Source: Phycisphaerae bacterium (lineage in GTDB: Bacteria; Planctomycetota; Phycisphaerae; Phycisphaerales; SM1A02). From it: a stretch of 64,000 bases of DNA. The stretch is taken from the NCBI GenBank assembly GCA_002717655.1, contig PBAY01000054.1, positions 26,082-90,081 of the forward strand, written 5' to 3'. The notes beneath the pieces are model-generated. The model was given only the letters and a program-made list of their open reading frames with translations. It was not told the origin of the DNA and did not search any database. The position numbers were made by a program, and so were the translations under genes. Below, in pieces: positions 54,001-61,715 of the stretch. Within the stretch, counting starts at the first letter, position 1, and each line of letters opens with the position of its first letter.

Positions 54001-54758
54001 GTACCTCCAGGGAAACCCTTGCCTGACAACCGGGAAAGAGAGTCGGTTTCCGCAAGCGTGTTGAGCTGTGAAACAAATGGCGCCTGAAATGGAGGAAGGG
54101 GTTCTTCAACAATCTGAGGACCAAAGGGCTGGCCACGAAGATCTTCAATGTGACACTCAAACCCCGACATGTCGATTTTGATGTCCCCAATCTGGTTACC
54201 GACCCGGTAGACCGCGACGGGCCCTTGGGCCTCATCGGTGGATGAAAAGATGTGCAGCCCGTCAAGGCTCCGCACATAACCACGGCAACCCGAATCGGAC
54301 ATGCTCAGAAAGACGATCGAATCCGGCTCCCCCACCACTCGTCCGGCCCAGATGGTGTCCAGCTTGACCTCTACTTGACGTTCACGGATCTTCCCATCAG
54401 GACCACGCTCCATCAGAATCACCTGAGCGTCATCCGTCGCAACTTCCACCTGCTTGATGTCAAGATCGACAGTCAAACCTGCTGACAACGGGACTTTTTC
54501 CAGCAGAACACCGAGGCCAGCCTTACGACTTTCCATGGAGCGTAGCAGCTGATAGTCGATCTTCAGCGGTGTTGCTTCCGGACGCAGTACGCCAGCTGCA
54601 GAAATCATTGCTGCGGGGTCCACCTTGAACGGAGATTCAAGAATGGTTGAAACCGCAGCGGCTTCAGGCTGTTGGACATCCTGAGCTGCTGCCCGAAAGC
54701 CCAGAGTGAGAAGCATCAAAAAGGCCAGAATGGCCATCGCATGGGATCTTGTTGTCAT
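51054..54758 (-). CDS. Secreted zinc metalloprotease with Cys-rich repeats and dockerin-like tail
   Basis: 1234 residues from the ATG at 54758. The signal peptide is MAILAFLMLLTLGFRAAAQ (ending near 26). Residues about 30-230 form a reprolysin-like pro-region. A Cys-rich copy occurs near 285 (FGACCFGP). The catalytic domain has the zinc motif HELGHNLGTGH (His497, Glu498, His501, His507), typical of metzincins. Then come a DVLRNDRG cadherin-like segment, eight more tandem Cys-rich repeats and, at the end, two calcium loops, DINDDGQVDVNDLLVLL and DINGDGIVDVNDVLILI, as in dockerin type I repeats. Probably exported to degrade extracellular protein. Confidence 0.85.
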   Translation of the reverse strand: MTTRSHAMAILAFLMLLTLGFRAAAQDVQQPEAAAVSTILESPFKVDPAAMISAAGVLRPEATPLKIDYQLLRSMESRKAGLGVLLEKVPLSAGLTVDLDIKQVEVATDDAQVILMERGPDGKIRERQVEVKLDTIWAGRVVGEPDSIVFLSMSDSGCRGYVRSLDGLHIFSSTDEAQGPVAVYRVGNQIGDIKIDMSGFECHIEDLRGQPFGPQIVEEPLPPFQAPFVSQLNTLAETDSLSRLSGKGFPGGTGEARSDAGDDRGGTPPQDMYFGACCFGPVGNGDDLGVCQDGITLWDCENAAGIYLGHNTSCAQGDETCSNAPLDCFRVRVAIDTDVEFLEEFRGDVDKAVNYIYRLVGASSQIYDRDLSLRLRVPWIRLWSSDTNTIGDTGDFWEAWDAGEEPWDQNNTSTQLNQFRQYWQSTIAPSVSRDLMHMLSGRHLGGGIAYLSAVCTSTGYAVSAGVAQNGFESSNLFPYPIVNSGHSNNWDLIVFTHELGHNLGTGHTHSYFYNSNGTYIDTCAYNCIEPLNYDPSIMSYCHLCDGGLANVHLKFHPFTKGRMYNHLRTLGCAWQQAQEGLLAVEDQAAAIPGLPVAIDVLRNDRGFVCDNDNVSIDPDSLAGFSRLGGSLEIVEFPPDAAEPKEHVLYTAPCLVNATDQFTYEIVSTNVDAPDGLNSNATVRIVIVDPRIHPEASVYEAGGVDSFGIYGDPLNTNATFPPVPAGARVLALGWTSAEFDPTSGTQPDASFGVKLEDGFGVTQLVEANPYDGISAIPGQKICGANVLNDEPGEFWYTPSDGIVEIQFYEQSDDTLGSDGSWKSGSVVYLLLEEILISDGACCVAGDLCTQVTSDSECEDLDGVFQGSGTVCTPQICVFEPPAVFGACCIEQNGIEICTQSTAASCALLSGTYLGDDEPCVPQSCDDDAPIAAACCVPLADQSVLCTIATEEDCLLAGGEFQGEEAIDCEEVVCEPIEVEGACCTNSGSCAFVPESLCETTGGTFIGAGVECADIECEVLTGSCCIGSSCLELIESECNESEGIFRGEGTTCDGFDCELLLEGACCLGTLCFDTTVLACQVNGGEFQGVGTGCSSNTCSGFAVGSCCISEGSCAVVSLIDCASLGGTFRGQGTNCSDATVCLTGACCFGEICLLGTDAACSAFAGEFRGYGIACEQANCEGCPPDINDDGQVDVNDLLVLLEQFGEAGGVADINGDGIVDVNDVLILIANWGGDGC
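51225..52248 (-). repeat. Eight tandem Cys-rich repeats (about 40-48 residues each)
   Basis: Each copy follows the pattern G-A/S-CC, about 3-8 residues, C, then C, then G-x-F/Y-x-G and C near the end. Copies begin GACCVAGD, GACCIEQN, AACCVPLA, GACCTNSG, GSCCIGSS, GACCLGTL, GSCCISEG and GACCFGEI. The last copy joins directly to the dockerin-like loops. A ninth, separate copy sits before the catalytic domain. Copies differ by many substitutions, so duplication is old. The Cys pattern suggests disulfide-bonded modules. I do not recognise a named family. Confidence 0.8.
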
Positions 54759-54889
54759 AGTCAATCCGTGTCTCAGGTACCTGTGTGTCCTAACAGGCAA
54801 TACGGAAATCCGGCTGCCTTGGTTTAGGATATCTCAGAATAGGCCTCCAGCAACGCCAGAACCCCATTCTTCGTAGTCTCAGGGTTGAT

Positions 54890-55705
54890 TTAGGAGGAAA
54901 ATAGAGGACCTATGGACGCCTCTCCTGCCCGAACCAGCAATCGACTCGATTCTGGTACCTCCTGCCAGTGATCAGCCAGATCATCCAAGGGCTCTGAAAG
55001 CACCAGAACAGCGTCCTGAGCCAATTGAATACAGCTGCCATCAGCACATTTCAATTCCAGTCCAGGGGTGCTGTGATACAGCGATGGCTGCGGTCCATGA
55101 CTCGCATACCGGGACGCATAGATAGCTTCCCCATCGGTCATGGCCACCGTCATGTGCAACTGGCCATGAACACCTGCACTGGAACGTGCCTTCTCCACGG
55201 TTTCGATCATCCGACAGACCCCCCCGAAGGGGTCCTCCTCAAGACCAAGCGTCAAGGCAAGCAGAAACATGGTCTCTGAATCCGTTTGACCTACCTTTCT
55301 TGAATACAGGTCGGGATGTATCTGCATGTCAAGCTGGTGTTTGATCGAATCGAAATCAGTGATCGCACCGTTGTGCTGGAACAGCCATCGCCCTGAACGA
55401 AATGGATGACAGTTGCATTGAGCAACCTCACTGCCTACCGCGGCGCGAATATGACCAAGAAACAAAGGTGATCTGATATGCGCGGCAATGCTCGCCAGAT
55501 TCCAGTCATTCCAGGCTGGCTGGGTATCGTGATAAACGCCAGGATTCGGACGTTCGCCATACCATCCAATACCAAAGCCATCAGCGTTTACTTCAAATGT
55601 CGCCTCTCGAGCATGTCGAGACTGATCCAGCAGTGAATGTTGAGGACGAATGAGCAACTCATCCAGGTAGATTGACGGTCCGGAATAAGCCAGCCAGCGA
55701 CACAT
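54890..55705 (-). CDS. Class II glutamine amidotransferase, YafJ/EgtC-like
   Basis: 271 residues. The nucleophile is Cys2 (MCRWLAYSG), after removal of Met. ADGFGIGWYG, GHIRAAVGSEVAQCNCHPF and LFQHNGAITDF are the amidotransferase family blocks. The chain ends soon after the catalytic domain and has no synthetase partner. EgtC-type enzymes act on gamma-glutamyl intermediates, and YafJ-type members are not characterised. It starts at the edge of a 379-base gap. The 131 bases to the metalloprotease gene hold no recognisable gene. Confidence 0.85.
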   Translation of the reverse strand: MCRWLAYSGPSIYLDELLIRPQHSLLDQSRHAREATFEVNADGFGIGWYGERPNPGVYHDTQPAWNDWNLASIAAHIRSPLFLGHIRAAVGSEVAQCNCHPFRSGRWLFQHNGAITDFDSIKHQLDMQIHPDLYSRKVGQTDSETMFLLALTLGLEEDPFGGVCRMIETVEKARSSAGVHGQLHMTVAMTDGEAIYASRYASHGPQPSLYHSTPGLELKCADGSCIQLAQDAVLVLSEPLDDLADHWQEVPESSRLLVRAGEASIGPLFSS

Positions 55706-56084
55706 GAAGCCTGCTCCCTTGTTCTACAACCAGATTCAAAGATCGAAAGATCTTCAAACAAGGTACTCGACACTGATACCGGCCACTGAAGAGCCTCATA
55801 GCCTCCGGTAAAGGGCGGTATGGAAACAAAATCTCCAATACCGCCCCCCGGAAGCCATGGTTCCGCTCATGCCCTCAGGCATGCGAAATGGGAGGAGAAA
55901 TGTGAAAAACCGTACCCACGGCCATTTATGCGATTGCTTTGTAGACACAAGAAGGGGAACCGAAGCCCCTTGTTGCCCGAATTCTGATTTGAGCGTTATG
56001 GCGAGATAACTGCGTTTTGGCAGCTTCTCGAGAATTGACCATAAATGCCGGCAAGATGGTTCTGCCACCTTAAGGAGGGTTGAA
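55706..56084. other. 379-base gap, rich in inverted repeats
   Basis: No convincing gene is present on either strand. A minus-strand frame at 55796-56068 has no ribosome site and poor composition. Besides the large hairpin at 55813-55846, short stems lie at about 55869-55882 (ATGCC/GGCAT) and 55953-55972 (AAGGGG/CCCCTT). The 3' end holds the ribosome site of the next ORF. Confidence 0.5.
55813..55846. repeat. Strong hairpin in the divergent gap
   Basis: GGGCGGTAT (55813-55821) pairs perfectly with ATACCGCCC (55838-55846). An inner GGA/TCC and an outer TCCGG (55804-55808)/CCGGA (55848-55852) extend it. There is no T-run, so it is not a simple terminator. It may be part of a small RNA or a protein-binding site. 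Confidence 0.45.
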
Positions 56085-56264
56085 ATGCCACTGCCTGTTC
56101 GTCAAACGAAATGGTCAATTCAAGTCAAGTCGATCAACCCGCAGAGCGGGAATGTGGGCATGAGCACATCTCAACTGTTCGATGTTTCAAAGACATTGAC
56201 GATGAGTGAACTTTGGCTCACTTCGATTCTTCGTTGTATTGGGCGTGCTAGCGTCACCAAGTGA
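56085..56264 (+). CDS. Candidate 59-residue small protein
   Basis: ATG at 56085 follows a near-ideal TAAGGAGGG site by five bases and opens a frame of 59 codons ending TGA at 56264. The product starts MPLPVRQTKWSIQVK, is weakly basic, and has a mildly hydrophobic C-terminus (LTMSELWLTSILRCIG). No domain is recognised. It ends 72 bases before an HTH/TPR gene on the same strand. The strength of the ribosome site is the main support; conservation would be needed to confirm it. Confidence 0.4.
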   Translation: MPLPVRQTKWSIQVKSINPQSGNVGMSTSQLFDVSKTLTMSELWLTSILRCIGRASVTK

Positions 56265-56336
56265 AGAATTGAATGTACCGAATGGGTAGTGGTTGCCACA
56301 AGCCTGCCACTCGAACTGGAATGGAGAGGTGAAAAT

Positions 56337-57587
56337 ATGATGACAAATGAAGAAAGAAGACATCGACTCGAACGACTTCTGGATTTGGCTCAGGTCTATC
56401 GTGGTTGGACTCGGCGAGAACTCGCAAAATCTCTGGGTAGAGATCCCACGAAACTTGTTCCAGGAAGTGGAAATCCGAAACTGGATCTGATCGTATCCCT
56501 TGCTGAAGTACTGGACTGGAGCATCGGTGAGGTAACCGAGTGCCTCTGGGCTCCATCTCGAGGGACTGATAAGACAAACTCATCGGGAGATGAGTTGACC
56601 TTTGATGATCTCGATGAACTGGCTGGTGAAGCCTATCGCCGTGGTGATTATCGAGAAATGATCCGCATGGCCGTCCGGGCACGTAACGTTGCAGGTACAG
56701 CAGAAGAACGAGCACGTTCCTGGAACCGAGAACTTGGTGGATGGGATGGCCTTGGTCGATTCAACAAGACGCTCGACGCTGCCCGTGAAGCGCTTCGAGA
56801 AAATCCGATTTCAGATGACATGCGACGGCTCCTTCAAAGCAATCTGGCCAACGCCTATTACGTGCTGTGGCATCTGACGGAAGCAAGGACAACTGCCTGT
56901 GATTTGATCGATCATTATCGATCCTCACCTCCTGCGACCGATCGCGACCGTCGAACACTCGCGTTCTCCCACTATGTACTGGGGCACACACATCGGCGAC
57001 TGATCGACTCGGAACCCGCCCATGCGTCACGGCATGCCAAGATCTGCCAAAGACATCTGACCGAGGCTCAGCAGCAATTCGAACTGCTCGCCACTGAGAT
57101 GGGAAGCCATCTCAACGGCATCGCCCGAACCTGCAGAGGTGGAATTCTGGAAGCAGAAGTTCTCCTTGGCAGCATCGATGCCAGACTGGCACTTGCCGAA
57201 ATCAACGACTGCCTGAACGAGGCCATTGATCCACAGGCCATCAGTGGTGATGATCTTGAAAGCTATGGCTGGTGGTGCATCTTTGGCTGCAACATCACGC
57301 TTCGACACATCACGGATGAACGTGACCTTCAACGCCACATGGCTCTGTTCACAAACAAAGCGGACGAAGTAGCCAACATCCTTGACAACTGGGCCATGAG
57401 GGAACGCGTGTTCTCAATGCAGTATGCAGGGCATCGTAGATTTGTTGGCTGGACGGGCCAGCCACTACGCATGACCATCGATTCCGAAGACATCAAGATG
57501 ATCACGGGAACCATGGGGCGATTTCCACAGTTCCGCCAGACTGGTTGGAACATGCTAGAAAATGCCTGCGTGGTTAACGCAGGTTGA
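56337..57587 (+). CDS. HTH (XRE-like) regulator with helical/TPR-like repeats
   Basis: 416 residues. The ATG at 56337 follows GGAGAGGTGA; earlier starts lack a site. Residues about 10-75 contain a Cro/C1-type helix-turn-helix (TRRELAKSLGRDPTKLV, then LDLIVSLAEVLDWSIGEV). The rest is all-helical with TPR-like spacing (EAYRRGDYREMIRMAVRAR, TLDAAREALRENPI, AYYVLWHLTEARTTACDLI). The function may be a ligand- or peptide-responsive regulator of the Rgg/PlcR kind, but similarity is only structural. It lies 13 bases upstream of the PEP-CTERM-like gene and may regulate it. Confidence 0.65.
   Translation: MMTNEERRHRLERLLDLAQVYRGWTRRELAKSLGRDPTKLVPGSGNPKLDLIVSLAEVLDWSIGEVTECLWAPSRGTDKTNSSGDELTFDDLDELAGEAYRRGDYREMIRMAVRARNVAGTAEERARSWNRELGGWDGLGRFNKTLDAAREALRENPISDDMRRLLQSNLANAYYVLWHLTEARTTACDLIDHYRSSPPATDRDRRTLAFSHYVLGHTHRRLIDSEPAHASRHAKICQRHLTEAQQQFELLATEMGSHLNGIARTCRGGILEAEVLLGSIDARLALAEINDCLNEAIDPQAISGDDLESYGWWCIFGCNITLRHITDERDLQRHMALFTNKADEVANILDNWAMRERVFSMQYAGHRRFVGWTGQPLRMTIDSEDIKMITGTMGRFPQFRQTGWNMLENACVVNAG
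57565..57583 (+). promoter_or_regulatory. Hairpin ahead of the PEP-CTERM-like gene's ribosome site
   Basis: CCTGCG (57565-57570) pairs with CGCAGG (57578-57583), with a 7-base loop. It lies inside the last codons of the HTH gene and ends about seven bases before GGAGG. It could influence translation of the next gene. Confidence 0.4.
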
Positions 57588-57600
57588 AAGGAGGACCTCG

Positions 57601-58107
57601 ATGAGTAATCAGACATGCAAAACATTTGTCGTGGCAATCTCCATGAGCAGCCTCTGCATTTCAGGGGTCTCTTTGGGAGCCCCTGGTCCTGGAGATGAGA
57701 GCATCTCAGGCAAACGGCCTCGGTTGACTCCACTCGGACACACCAATCAGGATGATGAAGCCAAACGTTTCTACCTGCCCGATCTGGACGTGAAGGACCC
57801 TGGTCCTTCCGGAATCCATTCCCTGATTGATGTTCGATCAGTGAATCTGATTGAAATCGCACTCATGTCTTCCGGACAGGATTTCAGTTCTGATCAACCA
57901 ATCAATGATTTCACCGACTTCGAGATTCAATTCGACACTGATGTCGACTTTGATCCCGGATTCACCGGTGATTTCTCTCTGCTGGAAATGCGCAATTTTG
58001 ATTTGGCTCAAACCCCGCCTGAATTCAACAGCTTCAATATTCCAGCACCAGGCGTCCTGACACTTCTGGCGATTGCAGGCCTTTCAAGAGGAAGACGCAA
58101 ACGCTGA
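57601..58107 (+). CDS. Secreted protein with PEP-CTERM-like sorting tail
   Basis: 168 residues. GGAGG sits six bases before the ATG. The N-terminus (FVVAISMSSLCISGVSLGAP) is a signal peptide. The middle is acidic and unstructured (about 30-140, rich in Asp/Phe: FTDFEIQFDTDVDFDPGF). The C-terminus, IPAPGVLTLLAIAGL followed by RGRRKR, is a PEP-CTERM-like motif, membrane helix and basic end, recognised by an exosortase or related enzyme (none in this window). Probably exported and processed. It ends before a strong terminator. Confidence 0.75.
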   Translation: MSNQTCKTFVVAISMSSLCISGVSLGAPGPGDESISGKRPRLTPLGHTNQDDEAKRFYLPDLDVKDPGPSGIHSLIDVRSVNLIEIALMSSGQDFSSDQPINDFTDFEIQFDTDVDFDPGFTGDFSLLEMRNFDLAQTPPEFNSFNIPAPGVLTLLAIAGLSRGRRKR

Positions 58108-58133
58108 GTAATCTCACGACATCTTCAATCAGC

Positions 58134-58166
58134 AAAGCACGCACCTTTCGAGGTGCGTGCTTTTTT
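58134..58166 (+). terminator. Intrinsic terminator with UUCG loop
   Basis: AAAGCACGCACCT (58134-58146), loop TTCG, then AGGTGCGTGCTTT (58151-58163) and a run of six T (58161-58166). A perfect 13-bp stem. It ends the PEP-CTERM-like transcript and stands between this gene and the convergent methyltransferase. Confidence 0.92.
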
Positions 58167-58180
58167 GACTGTAATGAGGT

Positions 58181-59131
58181 TCATATTCGTCTGATTCTTG
58201 CCATGAAGAAAGGAGTCATGCCTTGCTCCGGAACAATACGACAGGCAAGGCTCATCCAATCCGGAAAGTCCTGCCCATCCCATGATCCATGTGCTGCTCG
58301 GAGGCCAGGACAGTCAAGCTCTACTCGCTCAAGTTCAACCTGGACTGGTGGGTTTGCCATGACTTTTGCAAGAACAACTTCATTTTCTTCGGGTGCGAGC
58401 GTACAGGTGGCATAGATCAATACACCGCCGGGCCGAAGAGTCTGAAGCGCTGAACGAAGAAGTCGCTGCTGCAACTTGCATAATCTACGAATCTTGCCGG
58501 TCTCCCAATCAGCCCAGGATGATGGGTTGGAGACATGGAATCGACCTTCACCACTGCATGGTGCATCAAGCAGGACCCGATCAAAGCAATTGGCATGGGA
58601 CCCCCCCAGCGTTTCAGCCGCCTGCGCCTGAAGATCAACTCTGGTGATCCGATGCTGTTCCAGAACGGATTTGAGTTTCTGGAGTCGACGTCGACTCAGA
58701 TCGTTGGCAACCAGAATGCCTTTTCCTTTCTGTCGATATCGCATCAAGGAAGTCTTGCCTCCAGGAGCCGCGCAACAGTCAAGAACATCATGGCCTGGCT
58801 GGATCTGCATCGCTTCAACTGCAGCCATACTGGAAAGTGATTGAATGAAAATTGAGCCTCTTTGATAGTAATCAACCTCGCGGACCAAGCTTCTGTCAGC
58901 TGGCGTAAGTAGAAGCGCCTCTGGCATCCATGGGATCTTGCTGGGTTCATACCCCACATCCCGCAGCGCATCCGATACTTCATCAATGTTCAAGGTGGCA
59001 TCCGTCAAACGAATACTCATGGGCCTTGGTTGCGCCATGAATGACTTGATCAGATTCTGATCATCCGGAGCAACAATATGTTCCAGACGCTTGAGAAATT
59101 CGGGCGGCAAGTCAGAAGCTGGAGACGTCAC
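58181..59131 (-). CDS. RsmB/NOP2/Sun-type RNA m5C methyltransferase
   Basis: 316 residues from a GTG at 59131. That GTG is 11 bases after the kinase stop and has GGTGAG nine bases upstream; a TTG at 59185 would overlap the kinase by 44 bases. The SAM motif is VLDCCAAPGGKTSLMRY. LLDAPCSGEGRF and IYATCTLAPEENEVV hold the two catalytic Cys of this family. There is no NusB-like N-terminal domain as in RsmB of E. coli, so it may be a RsmF-, YebU- or NSUN-like enzyme. Substrate, rRNA or tRNA, is not certain. Confidence 0.85.
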   Translation of the reverse strand: MTSPASDLPPEFLKRLEHIVAPDDQNLIKSFMAQPRPMSIRLTDATLNIDEVSDALRDVGYEPSKIPWMPEALLLTPADRSLVREVDYYQRGSIFIQSLSSMAAVEAMQIQPGHDVLDCCAAPGGKTSLMRYRQKGKGILVANDLSRRRLQKLKSVLEQHRITRVDLQAQAAETLGGSHANCFDRVLLDAPCSGEGRFHVSNPSSWADWETGKIRRLCKLQQRLLRSALQTLRPGGVLIYATCTLAPEENEVVLAKVMANPPVQVELERVELDCPGLRAAHGSWDGQDFPDWMSLACRIVPEQGMTPFFMARIRRI

Positions 59132-59141
59132 AACTGGGCGC

Positions 59142-61715
59142 TCACCGTTTAGAACCTGCTTGACGCGATGCTTCACGCCTGTCAATCACGACCTGACGTC
59201 TGGTTCGCCACGTCTTCGCTTCTTCCGCCATCGAAAGTCCATCGTAGGCAGAAGCAAGCAGATTCATGCACTCCAACGCTTCTACGCTCTCACTTCTATC
59301 TGCCTTGACCATCTGGGAATAGCAGTCCTTCAAAGGGGTGATCGCCTCTGCGTACTGCCCCAGTGAAACCAATGCTGCACCTTCTACCTGCAGCGCCAAG
59401 CCCAGTCTCCAGTAGTTTGGATTGGCGGCCTGACGGAGAAGTTGTGCCGCTTCACGACCACTGTCTCGACCTCCTGCATAATCCCCCAATTCAACCTGGG
59501 ATCGGCCCAGTGCCATCAGACATCGAGGGAGATCCTCGCGTGATTTCTGCCCGGGATTGGCTCGAAAGATTTCAATGGACTGATCAAGGACCTGCTCTGC
59601 CTTGGCATGGTTGTCCTGATCCTGATGAATCAAGGCCAGACGGCGCAGCATGCTGGCTGTACGGGAATGACCCTCAGGATAGACGGATTCAAGAATGGAG
59701 ATGGCCTCATTGATCTTGGCAATCGCCTCTACTGGATTACCCTTCGCCTTGGCTCGCATTCCCAGATTCTGCAGAGGCGTGACTGATTCAATCAGACCTG
59801 TACCTTGTTCCTCACAGACATCAAGTGCCATCTGAGCAATCTGATCTGCGAGATCAAGTCTTCCCTGACTGTTGAGCAGCACGGTCTTCTGGTTCAAAAG
59901 ATCTACTTGGACCTCCCAGGCATCGCGATCGGATGCTGCGAGCACGGCAAGCGCTCGCTCCACCAGTTCCAATGCCTGATCCAGGTCGACGGGAGATCTT
60001 CTTCTGGCGATTGAGGCCATCCCTTTCAAGGCCTTGGCCAGCTTGACCACATCGACTACTTCCGCACTTTCGCGAATCTCCAATGCTCTGGCCATGTGCT
60101 CCTGAGCCTGATCCAATTCGCCACCGCCCAAGGCCAACCAGCCCAGCAGTTCCTCCGCATCAGCAACCAGTGTGGAATCCGGATCGAGTTTGACCGCAAC
60201 CTCATGAGCAAACTGCGCAAGTCGCAATGCCTGCTGAGTCAATTCCAGACTGTAGTACGTTCGAGCCAAAGCAAGTTGTATCGCAACACCGACATCCGCC
60301 CTGCCTGCTGTTCGTGTTGCAACACGCGAAGCTGCCGAATCCAGCATTTCGCGCACCGTCAATTCACGCCCGACCTCACCAACTCCATGTTCAGGTCTCA
60401 GCGTTTCAATGATGTCGGTAAACAACTCAACAACTGCTGCCGCCTTATCCGCCTCAACCTGCGCCGACAACATCCCGGTTTCGGCACGCTGCTCTGCTTC
60501 CGTTGCTCTCACATAAAGCAAGGACATCCAGATGGACACACCCATCAATCCAAGCAGGAGCAGCATTCCTGCCGCAATAGGTCCACGATGACGTTTGGCA
60601 AGTTTGGCCAGAAGATAGGTTGAACTGTCTCGCCTTGCTTCTACCGGTTCGCCAGCAAGGTACCTGCGGATATCTGCAGCAAGTGAACCGACTGACTGAT
60701 AACGGCGATCAGGCGATTTCGCCATGGCCGAAGCAACAATTGCATCGATTTCAGAATCGAGACCATCAGCAATACGTGACGGAGGTTGAGGTTCCGTCTC
60801 CGTGATGTTCTTGAGCGTCTGTGACATCGGACCGCTGATCTCATATGGGAAGCAGCCCGTTGTCATTTCATACAGAACCACTCCCAACGCATAGATGTCA
60901 CAGCGTGTGTCGATTTCATCAGCACCACCGGACACCTGCTCAGGAGCCGCATAGGCAAAGGTACCTACGAACTCACCGGTAAGTGTCGCATCAGGTGTGT
61001 CACCCAGACCCAGTACCTTGGCCACACCGAAATCCAGAACCTTGGGCTGGCCGTCTCGGTCAATGAGAATGTTTCCAGGCTTGATATCGCGATGAATGAT
61101 TCCTCGAAGATGCGCATACTGAACCGCATCACAAATGGATGCGAATTGCTCCAACTTCATCCGAATGGATTCTGAACGCGACTTGTCATCCATGTCGCGC
61201 TCAAACGCATCCGCCCGAACCAATGGAACGCCTCGGATGAATTCCATGGCAACGAAATAACCACCATCGGGAAGATCGCCGCCATCGAAGACCGTCACGA
61301 TATTGGGATGTCGCATGGAAGCGATCAACTCGACCTCGCGTTCAAATCTGGCTCGACTCTTGCTTGATGCAGCAGCACCACCATGCATCAGTTTGACGGC
61401 TACTGTCCGCTTGGTTCTTTCCTGAATGGCGCGGTAAACCGTGCCCTGGCCACCTCGGTGAAGCTCACCGAGAATTCGGTAGCCGGGGACAAGATCAGCA
61501 GCAGGAGGAACACCCCTGCCGCTTCCATCAGGAGCATTCGACCAGGCTCCAGCAAGTTGAGTCAGGAATTCATCATCCGTCTGAATCTGACGGACCAGTT
61601 CCATTGCTTCCTCATCGGCTTCGATTCTGGCACGAAGCTCAGCATCTGCGATTTCCCCGCGCGCATAGGCAGCGATATCCTCGATCGGTGGACGCTCTGA
61701 ATGCCCTTCATCCAT
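59142..61715 (-). CDS. Membrane Ser/Thr protein kinase with TPR repeats
   Basis: 857 residues. The N-terminus (1-70) is a small acidic domain typical of planctomycete kinases. The kinase domain (about 78-350) has the Gly loop GELHRGGQGTVY, Lys108 in VAVKLM, HRDIKPGNIL (Asp210), DFGVAK (Asp228) and APEQVSGG. A membrane helix follows near 377-398 (GPIAAGMLLLLGLMGVSIWMSLL). The C-terminal 450 residues are extracytoplasmic TPR-like helices. It overlaps the ECF sigma gene by one base (TGATG). Sigma-kinase pairs of this kind are known in Planctomycetes. The signal is unknown. Confidence 0.9.
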   Translation of the reverse strand: MDEGHSERPPIEDIAAYARGEIADAELRARIEADEEAMELVRQIQTDDEFLTQLAGAWSNAPDGSGRGVPPAADLVPGYRILGELHRGGQGTVYRAIQERTKRTVAVKLMHGGAAASSKSRARFEREVELIASMRHPNIVTVFDGGDLPDGGYFVAMEFIRGVPLVRADAFERDMDDKSRSESIRMKLEQFASICDAVQYAHLRGIIHRDIKPGNILIDRDGQPKVLDFGVAKVLGLGDTPDATLTGEFVGTFAYAAPEQVSGGADEIDTRCDIYALGVVLYEMTTGCFPYEISGPMSQTLKNITETEPQPPSRIADGLDSEIDAIVASAMAKSPDRRYQSVGSLAADIRRYLAGEPVEARRDSSTYLLAKLAKRHRGPIAAGMLLLLGLMGVSIWMSLLYVRATEAEQRAETGMLSAQVEADKAAAVVELFTDIIETLRPEHGVGEVGRELTVREMLDSAASRVATRTAGRADVGVAIQLALARTYYSLELTQQALRLAQFAHEVAVKLDPDSTLVADAEELLGWLALGGGELDQAQEHMARALEIRESAEVVDVVKLAKALKGMASIARRRSPVDLDQALELVERALAVLAASDRDAWEVQVDLLNQKTVLLNSQGRLDLADQIAQMALDVCEEQGTGLIESVTPLQNLGMRAKAKGNPVEAIAKINEAISILESVYPEGHSRTASMLRRLALIHQDQDNHAKAEQVLDQSIEIFRANPGQKSREDLPRCLMALGRSQVELGDYAGGRDSGREAAQLLRQAANPNYWRLGLALQVEGAALVSLGQYAEAITPLKDCYSQMVKADRSESVEALECMNLLASAYDGLSMAEEAKTWRTRRQVVIDRREASRQAGSKR

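Noticed and set aside
55796..56068. 90-residue minus-strand open frame
   Set aside because: No ribosome site, unlikely composition and overlap with strong hairpins; not supported as a gene.
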